Positions 47,487 to 55,486 of a DNA stretch of 64,000 nucleotides are shown in pieces (the first letter of the stretch is position 1; each line of letters opens with the position of its first letter). A program made the position numbers and the translations under genes. Below the pieces are notes generated by a model. It ran no database searches. It saw only the letters and a list, made by a program, of their open reading frames with translations, and was not told the origin of the DNA. The DNA comes from Chryseobacterium populi (GTDB lineage: Bacteria > Bacteroidota > Bacteroidia > Flavobacteriales > Weeksellaceae), in the NCBI RefSeq assembly GCF_000282115.1, contig NZ_AKJY01000014.1, forward strand, positions 186,001 to 250,000, in the 5' to 3' direction.

Positions 47487-48611
47487 TCAGGAATTGATAA
47501 TCAGTTTTTTTCCTTCCATCTTAATGTCCAGTCCCATTGTGCGGAGTCCTTGAACAAGCTCAGAGAGCTTCAGTTCCCTGTCCATCTGTCCACTTAATAT
47601 TTTGGTTGGTATTTGATTTTGATAAATTATTTCCACATCATACCATCTGGCTATTTTACGCATAACTTCCTCTAAGCTTTGGCCGTTCATATCCAGTATC
47701 CCGTCTTTCCATGCTACTGCCTGCTCTATATCCGCTGTGTGGGATGAAACCTTTCCATTTTCAAATACAGCTGCCTGTCCCGGTGAAAGCATTATGCCAT
47801 CCTTTTGGGTATTTACCATTACACGTCCCTGTAATAGGGTGGTTGTAATGTTTTTTTCTTCCGCGTAGGCCGATACATTAAAATGAGTACCAAGAACTTT
47901 GATCACCTGCGAGCCACTGGAAACAAAAAACGGCCTTTGTGGATCAGGTGCGATCTCAAAATAAGCTTCTCCAATGACTTCCACTCTGCGTTCCTTACGG
48001 GAAAAAGCCACCGGAAAACGGAGGGAAGTGGCCGCATTAAGCCATACTTTTGTGCCGTCCGGAAGGCAGATCATATATTTTCCTCCCCGTGGTGTTGCCA
48101 GTATATTATATGCCAGCGTTTCCGTGCTACTACCATTATCATTATAGATGAGTGAACCGTTTCCTGTTTTTATGGCCTGCTGGTTTCCCATCAGGGCAAT
48201 ATTGCCATTTTTTATGCTGTCCAGTTGCATCGTTTTTCCATCGGGTAGGGTGAGGGTGGCGTGATCCCCTCCCGGTCCAATATCTGCCAGTACCGTTTCA
48301 GGCTTCTGTATACCCTGATTCCTGAAAAGTAGGAAGAGTAGTGATCCTCCTATAATAAGAACCAATACAGCAGCGGCTTTCAGTATAGGGAGAATTCGGC
48401 TGGTTGGACGATCTTTTTTGATGCGAGCTTCAAAATACTGGTATTGATTGTGTAGATACGCTTCATTTTCCGATGGATCAGAACTCATGGGGGCTTTGAG
48501 GGAGGAATCTCCCAATTGTGTATACCACTGCTCAATTTCCTTTAGCTCTTCAGCAGTACACCCACCTTTGTGGTAGCGATCCAGTAAATCATTGAGACGC
48601 CTAACATCCAT
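47487..48611 (-). CDS. FecR-family anti-sigma regulator
   Basis: A 374-residue FecR protein from the ATG at 48611 (MDVRRLNDLLDRYHKGGCTA). An N-terminal cytosolic anti-sigma region leads to one transmembrane helix (LKAAAVLVLIIGGSLLFLLF, about 92-111), then a periplasmic FecR domain (YMICLPDGTKVWLNAATSLR through GQAAVFENGKV) and a C-terminal DUF4974/STN-like domain (LEEVMRKIARWYDVEIIYQN). It should hold the divergent sigma factor until the SusC-like transporter signals. An upstream in-frame start at 48659 is rejected because it would abut the sigma gene promoter. Confidence 0.92.
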   Translation of the reverse strand: MDVRRLNDLLDRYHKGGCTAEELKEIEQWYTQLGDSSLKAPMSSDPSENEAYLHNQYQYFEARIKKDRPTSRILPILKAAAVLVLIIGGSLLFLLFRNQGIQKPETVLADIGPGGDHATLTLPDGKTMQLDSIKNGNIALMGNQQAIKTGNGSLIYNDNGSSTETLAYNILATPRGGKYMICLPDGTKVWLNAATSLRFPVAFSRKERRVEVIGEAYFEIAPDPQRPFFVSSGSQVIKVLGTHFNVSAYAEEKNITTTLLQGRVMVNTQKDGIMLSPGQAAVFENGKVSSHTADIEQAVAWKDGILDMNGQSLEEVMRKIARWYDVEIIYQNQIPTKILSGQMDRELKLSELVQGLRTMGLDIKMEGKKLIINS

Positions 48612-48670
48612 AAGTCCCTTTTTATCTCCATTAACGGAAAATAAGAGGGTAGCCCCCAATTGTTTTTCAT

Positions 48671-48689
48671 TATTTTTGAATTAATTTTG
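48671..48689 (+). promoter_or_regulatory. Putative promoter boxes of the sigma factor gene
   Basis: Two overlapping-phase matches to TAnnTTTG, TATTTTTG (48671-48678) and TAATTTTG (48682-48689), lie just ahead of the sigma gene start at 48696. The second leaves a very short leader. Confidence 0.35.
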
Positions 48690-48695
48690 AAAGAC

Positions 48696-49277
48696 ATGGA
48701 CAGTGCCTATACTACATATGGGGATGAGCAGCTACTAGCTTTATGGAAAAGTGGCGATGCGACGGCATTTGAATGCTTCTTCAAAGCTAATTTCCTACGG
48801 CTGGCGGAAACTGCTTTCCGGAAAACAGGAGACTGGCACCTGTCGGAAGAGCTTGCGCAAGATGCGTTATATTTATTGTATAAAAATAGTGAGAAAATAG
48901 AAAGCCGTCCAATAGCCTACTGCCACGAAATCCTGAAAAATAAGATAATCGACCTTTACCGAAAACGGAAGCTGCATACCACGCCGCAAACTGAGAAGGA
49001 TGCCATTTTGGTGGAAACTAATCCCTATAAAGGTTCTATAGAATATAAAGAGCTAGAGGCCCAGGTAAGGTATCATGTGGGTACACTTCCGGAGCAATGC
49101 CGCCAGGTATTCCTTCTGCGGCGTGAAGCTGGCCTTACCAACCGGGAGACAGCTTTAAAGTTGGGGCTATCTGAAAAAACAGTCGAAAATCATATGACCA
49201 GGGCGTTGACTATACTTCGGAAAAAACTAGATTATTACCTGTGCTGGGGACTAATGGTTGTAGAGTTGTTTCAATAG
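48696..49277 (+). CDS. ECF-type RNA polymerase sigma factor
   Basis: A 193-residue sigma-70 family factor. Region 2 contains AFECFFKANFLRLAETAFRK and EELAQDALYLLYK, and region 4 contains LPEQCRQVFLLRREAGLTNR followed by LGLSEKTVENHMTRAL, the HTH. It is the Bacteroidota FecI-like type. Start at 48696 (MDSAYTTYGDEQLL) is chosen over 48660. It is divergent from fecR and presumably drives the susC operon when released. Confidence 0.93.
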   Translation: MDSAYTTYGDEQLLALWKSGDATAFECFFKANFLRLAETAFRKTGDWHLSEELAQDALYLLYKNSEKIESRPIAYCHEILKNKIIDLYRKRKLHTTPQTEKDAILVETNPYKGSIEYKELEAQVRYHVGTLPEQCRQVFLLRREAGLTNRETALKLGLSEKTVENHMTRALTILRKKLDYYLCWGLMVVELFQ

Positions 49278-49410
49278 CCTAAATCATAATTTTAATCCTT
49301 GACTGATTTCATAAACACCCCTTAAAATATAAAAACCTCCCAATTTGAGAGGCAAGTGACTAAAAAATTCGTATAAACTACGAGCAGCAAATATAATAAA
49401 TTTAATTGAA

Positions 49411-49767
49411 TCAGAAACTTACTGCATCGTTGGGGTCTATATATTCGTGTTTGTATATTTCCTTGTATCTCTTGATATGTTCCTCGATATCGGCTAAAAA
49501 TCCATCAGAAACCGATTGACACAAAGATGTTCTGCGGGTAAGATATAAGGCAACCTGAAGCCTGATAATTTTCTCGATTAAATCCATTCTGGGATCATCA
49601 TAAAAATCCGTGTTGTTTTTCTCATAGGGATAAACAGCAGCGATATAATCACTGAGGGTACAAACAGGCAGTATATCTTCAATACGTCCGAAAATTTGGA
49701 TAGATTCCTGCTCGGGCTGCGGCAATAGACCGTTTGCATCAATTGTAAAAAAGCCGTCGTATTTCAT
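49411..49767 (-). CDS. Hypothetical protein (118 aa)
   Basis: A soluble acidic protein without signal peptide. It starts MKYDGFFTIDANGLLPQPEQ and contains a helical C-terminal half (EKIIRLQVALYLTRRTS, IEEHIKRYKEIYKHEY). No domain is recognised. It is the last gene of the minus-strand immunity array and is separated from it by a small 48-residue gene. An immunity-like or regulatory role is guesswork from position. Confidence 0.5.
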   Translation of the reverse strand: MKYDGFFTIDANGLLPQPEQESIQIFGRIEDILPVCTLSDYIAAVYPYEKNNTDFYDDPRMDLIEKIIRLQVALYLTRRTSLCQSVSDGFLADIEEHIKRYKEIYKHEYIDPNDAVSF

Positions 49768-49851
49768 AACACTACTTTTTAAATAAAGGTAAAATATTAT
49801 TTTTTACTGTACAACCCACAAGAATGCTCTCCTTGATTTGTACTACAATTT

Positions 49852-49998
49852 TTATATGGTTATGATATGCTTAAACAAAAGCAAATCAAACCAGTTTTCT
49901 ATATTTATGAAGTCAGCCCGTGATATATTTAATTCACGGGCTAATACTTCTGATTTATTGTTCTCTCCGTATTGAAACACTAAATAAGATTTATCCAT
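49852..49998 (-). CDS. Small hypothetical protein (48 aa)
   Basis: A short reverse-strand frame from ATG 49998 to TAA 49852 encodes MDKSYLVFQYGENNKSEVLA then RELNISRADFINIENWFDLL and LFKHIITI. The alternation of polar and hydrophobic residues looks protein-like. The 28-base inverted repeat AGCCCGTGA...TCACGGGCT (49915-49942) falls within it and may be incidental. It lies just downstream of the 120-residue immunity-like gene. Confidence 0.4.
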   Translation of the reverse strand: MDKSYLVFQYGENNKSEVLARELNISRADFINIENWFDLLLFKHIITI

Positions 49999-50022
49999 AG
50001 TTTTTACGACTTAACAAATTAC

Positions 50023-50385
50023 TCAAAGTTGCTCATCAAAAATTACCCCTTTATCCGTAATTTTGTATGGATAAATTTGCTGGTATTTGTCTTCATCCTT
50101 ATCTGAAAGGATAAATTCAATAACCAATACATCTTTCCCTTGATATTTGCCGTCTAAACCGATTGCATAAACTCGAACATCATTATCTTTTAGATCGTCG
50201 TAAGCACCTAACAAAAGTAAATTGTACATTTCCTCTGAATCAGATGATTCCGAGTATGCTGAAATGTATGTAAGGTCTCCGTTTGCTCTAATATAAGTGG
50301 CAAAAGGTGCAAACACTCCATTTTCAATTAAAAATAATTCTGCCTGTTCCTTTATAGCTTCAAGTAGTTTTTCAACAGTATTCAT
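50023..50385 (-). CDS. Probable immunity-type protein (120 aa)
   Basis: A small acidic cytosolic protein, MNTVEKLLEAIKEQAELFLI at the N-terminus, then YISAYSESSDSEEMYNLLLL and a C-terminal ITDKGVIFDEQL. Such alpha/beta acidic proteins often neutralise toxins in polymorphic toxin loci. It directly follows the DUF2314 gene without a gap (stop of the neighbour abuts its start). I do not recognise a named Imm family. Confidence 0.55.
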   Translation of the reverse strand: MNTVEKLLEAIKEQAELFLIENGVFAPFATYIRANGDLTYISAYSESSDSEEMYNLLLLGAYDDLKDNDVRVYAIGLDGKYQGKDVLVIEFILSDKDEDKYQQIYPYKITDKGVIFDEQL

Positions 50386-51156
50386 TTAATCTTCGACCAG
50401 ATTTAAAACTTTCCAATCTCCTTCTTTAGATCGCCATACCCATAATTTGTTGAATGTGAAATTTCCGTTCTGATAGATAACTTTTTCTTCAATTAGTCGC
50501 TGATCCTGTTTTTCTTCTACAAGGTTAAAACACCTTTCTATATTTTCAAAATTTGGAAATTCGTTTGATTGAAAAGTTTCAATCAAAGATGATTTTAATG
50601 CTTCTGTTATTTTATTTTTTATCTCTGCGGTAATAATTGCGCCTCTTTCCTTCAGTAAATTTTCCGCTTCCATTTCAAAATCTTTACAAGAAAATACACC
50701 TTTTAAATCGTTATTTGAATAATATTTTTCAATTTTAATTATAGCTCCTTCGGGGGTTGTCAAATCTGGCTTAAAGAAATCATTTCCGTCGTCAATTTTT
50801 ACTCCAAAATCAATATCAAAGTTCATTTTCGATTCTTCGTCAAGAGTATCTCTATAATGTCGTATGGTATAACCTCCTATTAGTCTTCCCTTTTCAATAA
50901 TCATCCAATCTACTACATCATGAATTCGAACTTTTTGCAAAATTTCATGCTCAGCTAGATTACCTAAATAATGCTCTTCATCAATTTTAAGATTTTCCAA
51001 CCACACATAAAGACCTTCACAGTTTTTAAATTTAACAGAATTATATCCTTTAAATCCGCTATTAATTAGATTATTAAAATACCAAAGAGTACTTTTTGCT
51101 TTATATAGATTGTACTGATAAATATTGTTTTCCTCAATTTTTGCGCTATTGTTCAT
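50386..51156 (-). CDS. DUF2314-domain protein
   Basis: A 256-residue soluble protein. The N-terminal half carries a DUF2314 (YegJ-like) domain: VKFKNCEGLYVWLENLKIDE, then VRIHDVVDWMIIEKGRLIGG and YTIRHYRDTL (about residues 40-112), where 'DWMIxxxGxLxGGYTIR' is the family core. The C-terminal half has no recognised domain. It abuts the 120-residue gene that follows. DUF2314 proteins are often found in toxin-immunity neighbourhoods. Confidence 0.78.
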   Translation of the reverse strand: MNNSAKIEENNIYQYNLYKAKSTLWYFNNLINSGFKGYNSVKFKNCEGLYVWLENLKIDEEHYLGNLAEHEILQKVRIHDVVDWMIIEKGRLIGGYTIRHYRDTLDEESKMNFDIDFGVKIDDGNDFFKPDLTTPEGAIIKIEKYYSNNDLKGVFSCKDFEMEAENLLKERGAIITAEIKNKITEALKSSLIETFQSNEFPNFENIERCFNLVEEKQDQRLIEEKVIYQNGNFTFNKLWVWRSKEGDWKVLNLVED

Positions 51157-51238
51157 TTTCTGTTATATTTAGTCTTTATGATTGAATAAATATATCAAAT
51201 AAAGGCTAGTGATTAGTTAGCCCTTATATGAATATCTT

Positions 51239-51952
51239 TTATTTATCCTTACAATAACTATCTATATAAGACTGCGCATTTAATCCTAATTCTTCTGCTT
51301 TATGGAAATCTGTACAGGCGGCATCTGACATTTTATTTTGAAATTCAAAGGTACCTTTGTATACATAAGCTATCGCATTTTTAGGATTTAGTTCTATGGA
51401 TTTGGTTATACTACTTATTGCGTTTTTGTAGTCACCTTGAGTTCCTTCACTAATTCCTTTACTTAAGTATGCGGTAGCATTTTTAGGGTCACGTTTAAGA
51501 ACTTCCTCAAAGTTAGAAATCGCCTCCTGGTAATTTGAATTCTGTATTTCTATCTGTCCTAAATAAAGATAAGGAACCACTAGATCTGGAGCAAGAGTAA
51601 CTACTTTGTTAAAATCCTTTTTAGCTTGTCTAAAATCTCCACTATTTAGATAAAGTGTTCCTCTTTCTGCGTAAGCAAGTGTAAAGTCACTATTTAGTTC
51701 AATACTTTTGGTAAAATAATCAATAGCCTTGCTATTATCTCCTGCAACAGAATAGGTTAATGCAAGACCGTAATATGCATTTGCATTATTTGGATCTTTT
51801 TGTATTGAACTTTCAAATTCTTTTTGTGCATTTCTAAAATCAGATTCAAGAAGGAAATTGTTCCCTCTAACATATGAATCATCGCATGGTTGGGTATTTC
51901 TCTGTTTGCAACTTGATAAAAGAATTAAAAGGAGGAATGCGAAATTTCTCAT
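51239..51952 (-). CDS. TPR-repeat lipoprotein
   Basis: A 237-residue exported protein. A lipoprotein signal (FLLLILLSSCKQRNTQ, Cys about 15) precedes about six tetratricopeptide repeats, each with the NAYYGLALTYSVAGDNSKAI / TLAYAERGTLYLNSGDFRQA pattern (for example residues 55-88, 89-122, 123-156). It is a periplasm-facing protein-interaction scaffold. Its role in this toxin-immunity region is unknown. Confidence 0.85.
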   Translation of the reverse strand: MRNFAFLLLILLSSCKQRNTQPCDDSYVRGNNFLLESDFRNAQKEFESSIQKDPNNANAYYGLALTYSVAGDNSKAIDYFTKSIELNSDFTLAYAERGTLYLNSGDFRQAKKDFNKVVTLAPDLVVPYLYLGQIEIQNSNYQEAISNFEEVLKRDPKNATAYLSKGISEGTQGDYKNAISSITKSIELNPKNAIAYVYKGTFEFQNKMSDAACTDFHKAEELGLNAQSYIDSYCKDK

Positions 51953-52010
51953 TGTGAACTTATATTATTTTTTTGATTTGTCATAGGTATAAGATCTTTT
52001 TCAATTTTTA

Positions 52011-52880
52011 CTAATGTGGAGTAGAAAATTGTTCCATTTTATAGTTATAATGCCTACTATTTGTAAATGCTACATACTTTATTCCCAAGCAATATCTTAT
52101 ATCTCCATCGATGACTTTCGTATGTAAGAAAGAAATATGGCTTACCTTTTTCAAGTTTTTTAACCACGATAATGATTGCATTTCGCCACATCTCGTTAAG
52201 ATAATTTTTTCCAAATTTTTGCAATGTTCCAGCTCTTGATAATTTACTAGGCTCCCGCAGGAGCTTAATGTTAATGACTGTAGGTGATCTGCGCTTTCTT
52301 TTAGGCCAGATAATGATGTTAATTTGGTACAATAATGACCTTCAAAATGTTTTAGATTTGCAAGTTCTAATCCTTCAAGATTATGAATGTTTGATTCGGT
52401 AACCTCAAGGCTTTCAATAGATTGCGGAAGCTTGATGTAAGAAAATGATTTATTTTTCGGCTTGAATTTCCAGATTATTAATTTTTTAAGATTCTTATTT
52501 TCTGATAAATCTATTTCTTTGTTATACCAATCAATTGAAAGATCCTCCAACTTCTCGAATCTTGAATAGTCGATCGTAGGTGTTACTTTTTGATAAATAA
52601 CTGATAGAGCTTTAAGATTTTTGAGTTTATAAATACCACTGAAATCCATATCGTATTTACTAATGTATATCTCTTCTATAAAATCCATGTCTCCTAAGAA
52701 GTCAAGATTATCAACTTTCTCTAATAACTTTTCACTTAGTGAAATATATTTTACTTTGTTCTTCTTTATATACTCTATAGACCTTTGTATATCTGCACGA
52801 TTATCTGGCGCGAAGCTGAAGATTGCTTCTTTTTTAAATCTATCGTAAAAGGTGAATCCATCTTTAATTATTTCAGCCAT
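52011..52880 (-). CDS. Leucine-rich-repeat protein
   Basis: A 289-residue cytosolic protein without signal peptide. Several LRR-like segments occur: VDNLDFLGDMDFIEEIYISK, LENLKALSVIYQK-like KLKNLKALSVIYQK, FEKLEDLSIDW, NLKKLIIW and EHCKNLEKIILTRC (about residues 45-270). This resembles LRR-type immunity or decoy proteins of polymorphic toxin loci. It lies on the same strand as the immunity genes. No catalytic motif is visible. Confidence 0.72.
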   Translation of the reverse strand: MAEIIKDGFTFYDRFKKEAIFSFAPDNRADIQRSIEYIKKNKVKYISLSEKLLEKVDNLDFLGDMDFIEEIYISKYDMDFSGIYKLKNLKALSVIYQKVTPTIDYSRFEKLEDLSIDWYNKEIDLSENKNLKKLIIWKFKPKNKSFSYIKLPQSIESLEVTESNIHNLEGLELANLKHFEGHYCTKLTSLSGLKESADHLQSLTLSSCGSLVNYQELEHCKNLEKIILTRCGEMQSLSWLKNLKKVSHISFLHTKVIDGDIRYCLGIKYVAFTNSRHYNYKMEQFSTPH

Positions 52881-52943
52881 TCTCAGTTTATTTTATTTTA
52901 TAGTCTGTTCTATCCTGTTCTATATATTTTGTACCAGGGGAAT

Positions 52944-53047
52944 TTATCGAAATTATTTATAAAATGTTTTTTTGATTTAAAGTAACTCCCCATCAAACCA
53001 TACATCCTCGTAGCCTTTATTATCTATCAAAAACCTATTTTCAGCAG
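52944..53047 (-). repeat. Direct repeat copy 1 (Imm33-like gene 3' fragment)
   Basis: Matches 54766-54868 over about 104 bases with about five mismatches and a one-base T-run difference. It includes the reverse-strand coding end NRFLIDNKGYEDVWFDGELL and a stop, the tail of the Imm33-like protein at 54798-55148, plus 35 bases of downstream flank. Upstream in this copy the frame meets a stop and has no Imm33-like body, so it is a truncated remnant. Confidence 0.85.
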
Positions 53048-53127
53048 ACAATTTTCCGTTATTATTTGCTGATCCTTTAAATCAACAGAATTGTTATAAA
53101 GCTTGAAAGAGCTTCTTAAATTTAATG

Positions 53128-53810
53128 TTATTTGTTTTTAGTTTTACGTGAATCTATTAGTCCGCGTAATTCTATTAACCGATGTAGTTTTTTCTTTTCA
53201 TCCAATTTTTTCCACTCAATCCAATCTATATTTTTTACTACATCGTATTCACCTAAAAGACCGTCAAGTAAGATGTAGATTGCATTCTGCATATCTCCAG
53301 TGCCATCATAATTCCTAATGTTCAGCTCTATACCCAATTCATTATTTGAAATTGAATAGTTGAAATAGACATCGTCGTATGCAATAGAATATTTTCCATA
53401 CCGGATGCTATGATAATTGTCTGGAGTTCTTTGACGGAAAGCGTTGAATTTCCATTTTGATAGTTTCGGATTTACTTTGATTAAATCTTCAACACTATGA
53501 AATGATTCTTCAACACCATCTGCAGAGATTGAGAACTCTCGGATTCCATTTTTAGCTACCGGGCTAAATTCAAAAACTAAATTTTCATCAATGCTCAATA
53601 AACGATCACTAATATCATCAAAGATTTTTTCTCGAAGTTTAGGGTTGTCAATTCCCGTATAGATTGTTTCCTGGTTCTTACTGAACCATAGCTAAAATCT
53701 TTCTTGTTCACTCTTGGGGTTTGGGGTACATGAGATCACGATGTAGAAAAGTATTGCGAATAACAGTCTTACTTGTTTATAATGTTTAGGAAATGCTTGA
53801 TTGGGTTCAT
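53128..53810 (-). pseudogene. Decayed lipoprotein gene of an immunity-associated family
   Basis: The minus-strand frame 53598-53128 (156 residues from a TTG) reads SIDENLVFEFSPVAKNGIRE then KWKFNAFRQRTPDN and IYILLDGLLGEYDVV, typical of a hypothetical-protein family beside immunity genes. The frame extends upstream as SKNQETIYTGIDNPKLREKI, meets an in-frame TAG at 53692-53694 within ERF-stop-LWFSKN (consistent with a lost Trp), then continues as a lipoprotein signal LLFAILFYIVISC. A frameshift near 53770 separates it from an ATG at 53810 (MNPIKHFLNIINK). One nonsense and one frameshift make the full gene non-functional; the 3' part may still be translated. Confidence 0.75.
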
Positions 53811-53872
53811 CCGTTAGTTTTGGGAAAATTTGGCAGCATAAATATTTGGTGGAGTACTGGAGCATAAATAAC

Positions 53873-54625
53873 TTATTTAATCTGATTAAACTCCTTCAGT
53901 TCAAAGTAACAGTCTTCACAAATAAGTTGGATTTGGGCAAATTTCTCAGATTCTTCGTTCCAGCCATCATGTTCAAGTCTTATTTTTTCACATTCATTGC
54001 ACCAAGCTTGAAAGTCATCCTCCTCTTCCAGTTCCATTCCTTTATAAGTATCAAATGCCTCTTCAAAACCTTTTGGGGTTTCAAGATCTAAATGATCACA
54101 AACAAATGCTGGTCTTGAATGGCCATGTTTACCGCATTCAACAACCTTCTGTTTTAATTTTCTTACTTTTGGAGAATCATGGTTTTCAATACCCATTATT
54201 AGCATATATTTCTCTAAGTTATCTGTGTCAACTTTATAAACTCCAATTCCATTCAGAAAATCAAGACAGATTGATGCCAATTCCCAACCATCATATTCGT
54301 CGCTTGCAAATGTCCCCTCTTTTAATTTTTCATAATTATTTTCATTTCCAAATTCCTTAACAACCAAAAGTTCTGTTTTGCTCTTTTCAATTGAAGATTC
54401 ATTAAACCAGCTCCACATCCATGTTCTTGATTTTAATGAAAACGTGCCTACTGGAATGTATCTAAAGAAGATTTCGTCCTCATCGTCATTGTACAATCTC
54501 AAAAGCTCAGTTTCACTATCATAAAACCAGTTTGCATAAGAATCAATTTTAAAATTCTCTCTAAATATATTTTGAACTTTTAAAAGTTCTTCACATTTTA
54601 ATTTTCCAAATTCTTCGTAATTCAT
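53873..54625 (-). CDS. DUF6882-like protein with a zinc-ribbon-like tail
   Basis: A 250-residue cytosolic protein. The N-terminal half (EELLKVQNIFRENFKIDSYA, ETELLRLYNDDEDE, FRYIPVGTFSLKSRTWMWSW) matches the DUF6882 pattern. The C-terminal 85 residues carry CGKHGHSRPAFVCDHL, CNECEKIR and CEDCYFELK, four Cys pairs or Cys/His sites that suggest metal binding. This combination suggests a recognition or immunity role in the array, inferred from context. A 36-residue Imm33-like fragment lies just upstream. Confidence 0.68.
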   Translation of the reverse strand: MNYEEFGKLKCEELLKVQNIFRENFKIDSYANWFYDSETELLRLYNDDEDEIFFRYIPVGTFSLKSRTWMWSWFNESSIEKSKTELLVVKEFGNENNYEKLKEGTFASDEYDGWELASICLDFLNGIGVYKVDTDNLEKYMLIMGIENHDSPKVRKLKQKVVECGKHGHSRPAFVCDHLDLETPKGFEEAFDTYKGMELEEEDDFQAWCNECEKIRLEHDGWNEESEKFAQIQLICEDCYFELKEFNQIK

Positions 54626-54642
54626 TTCTGAAATTCTTATAC

Positions 54643-54753
54643 TTAATTATCACTTATCTCATCTTTGATAATTTCTACTCCATCATTTTCCAATAGAAAT
54701 CTATATCCAAAAGCTAATGCCAAATATTTATTAATATCAGGACGTTTGAACAT
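54643..54753 (-). pseudogene. Imm33-like C-terminal fragment (36 aa)
   Basis: A short frame from ATG 54753 to TAA 54643 encodes MFKRPDINKYLALAFGYRFL then LENDGVEIIKDEISDN. The core YLALxxGYRFLL with VEIIKDE aligns with the tail YLGLPAGNRFLID of the Imm33-like gene and with a second fragment at 55152-55260. It lacks the N-terminal body, so it is a remnant. Confidence 0.6.
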
Positions 54754-54765
54754 AACATGATAATA

Positions 54766-54868
54766 TTATCGAAATTATTTATAAAATGTTTTTTGATTTA
54801 AAGTAACTCCTCATCAAACCATACATCCTCGTAGCCTTTACTATCTATCAAAAATCTATTTCCAGCAG
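54766..54868 (-). repeat. Direct repeat copy 2 (3' end of the Imm33-like gene)
   Basis: Counterpart of 52944-53047, about 95 percent identical by eye. Here it is attached to the complete gene. Confidence 0.85.
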
Positions 54869-55148
54869 GTAAACCCAGATATTGAATGATAAAGGGAGCC
54901 TGATCTAACAAGTGGCAAGCATGCGACGGTTCAAAAAAATCGAACTCTTCTTGATTAAAATCTTCCCCTGACCATATATACCATCCACATAAACTTTCTG
55001 TACGTGGATGTCTCAAACCATTTATCTGTAGAGATGGATTAAAATTTTTCCCCAAAGCAATTAAGCAATCAGGACTTACCAAATCTCTTTTTTGTGAGTA
55101 TTTTTCACAGATTTCCTCTTGTAATTTGATGTATTTATTGTCGTTCAT
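54798..55148 (-). CDS. Imm33-like (DUF2185-type) immunity protein
   Basis: A 116-residue cytosolic protein. Diagnostic segments are LCGWYIWSGEDFNQEEFDFF (about 53-72) and IIQYLGLPAGNRFLIDSKGY (about 86-105), ending EDVWFDEELL. 'GWYIWSGE' with the downstream 'LPxGxRFLID' fits Imm33-like immunity proteins. It probably neutralises a toxin that is no longer present here. Its 3' end is duplicated at 52944-53047, and two other fragments carry the same tail. Confidence 0.65.
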   Translation of the reverse strand: MNDNKYIKLQEEICEKYSQKRDLVSPDCLIALGKNFNPSLQINGLRHPRTESLCGWYIWSGEDFNQEEFDFFEPSHACHLLDQAPFIIQYLGLPAGNRFLIDSKGYEDVWFDEELL

Positions 55149-55151
55149 TTT

Positions 55152-55260
55152 TTACTCTTTATCATCTTTTATTATTTCTACCTCATTTTTTTGCAGTAAA
55201 AATCTATATCCAAAAGGTAATGCTAAATATTTAATAATATTCAGGATATCCTTCTGGTGA
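55152..55260 (-). pseudogene. Imm33-like C-terminal fragment in an alternative frame
   Basis: From about 55255 the minus-strand frame reads DILNIIKYLALPFGYRFLLQ then KNEVEIIKDDKE and a TAA at 55152-55154. It overlaps the end of the 69-residue gene in another frame. It has no start of its own, so it is the tail of a lost gene fused in by recombination. Confidence 0.6.
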
Positions 55261-55440
55261 AATTGTCAAAAACTTCTTACTTACTCTTTGATCAAAGCCG
55301 ATTTCCCAACTAAAATCACCGAGTTTTCCAATTTTTTCGTCCAAAAAATCTATAAATTCATTGGTCATGGCTTGGGGAGCCAAATGATCAATATTATTTT
55401 TAACCCATTCCCAAAATTCACTAATTTCTTTAGTTTCCAT
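55231..55440 (-). CDS. Truncated immunity-associated protein (69 aa)
   Basis: Starts METKEISEFWEWVKNNIDHL and continues QAMTNEFIDFLDEKIGKLGD to FLTISPEGYPEYY. The 'FWEWxxxN' opening followed by a helix and 'ISPEG' resembles the N-terminal part of the family seen in the pseudogene at 53128-53810, so it looks like a truncated paralogue. It stops where the Imm33-like tail begins in a shifted frame. Possibly still expressed, but unlikely to be functional. Confidence 0.5.
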   Translation of the reverse strand: METKEISEFWEWVKNNIDHLAPQAMTNEFIDFLDEKIGKLGDFSWEIGFDQRVSKKFLTISPEGYPEYY

Positions 55441-55486
55441 ATTTTTTCTTTGCTTCGTTATAACACTCAGGGTTCATTTCATTTCC

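Noticed and set aside
49915..49942. Inverted repeat AGCCCGTGA...TCACGGGCT as a terminator
   Set aside because: No T-run follows on either strand and it falls inside a plausible 48-residue gene, so it was not listed as a terminator.
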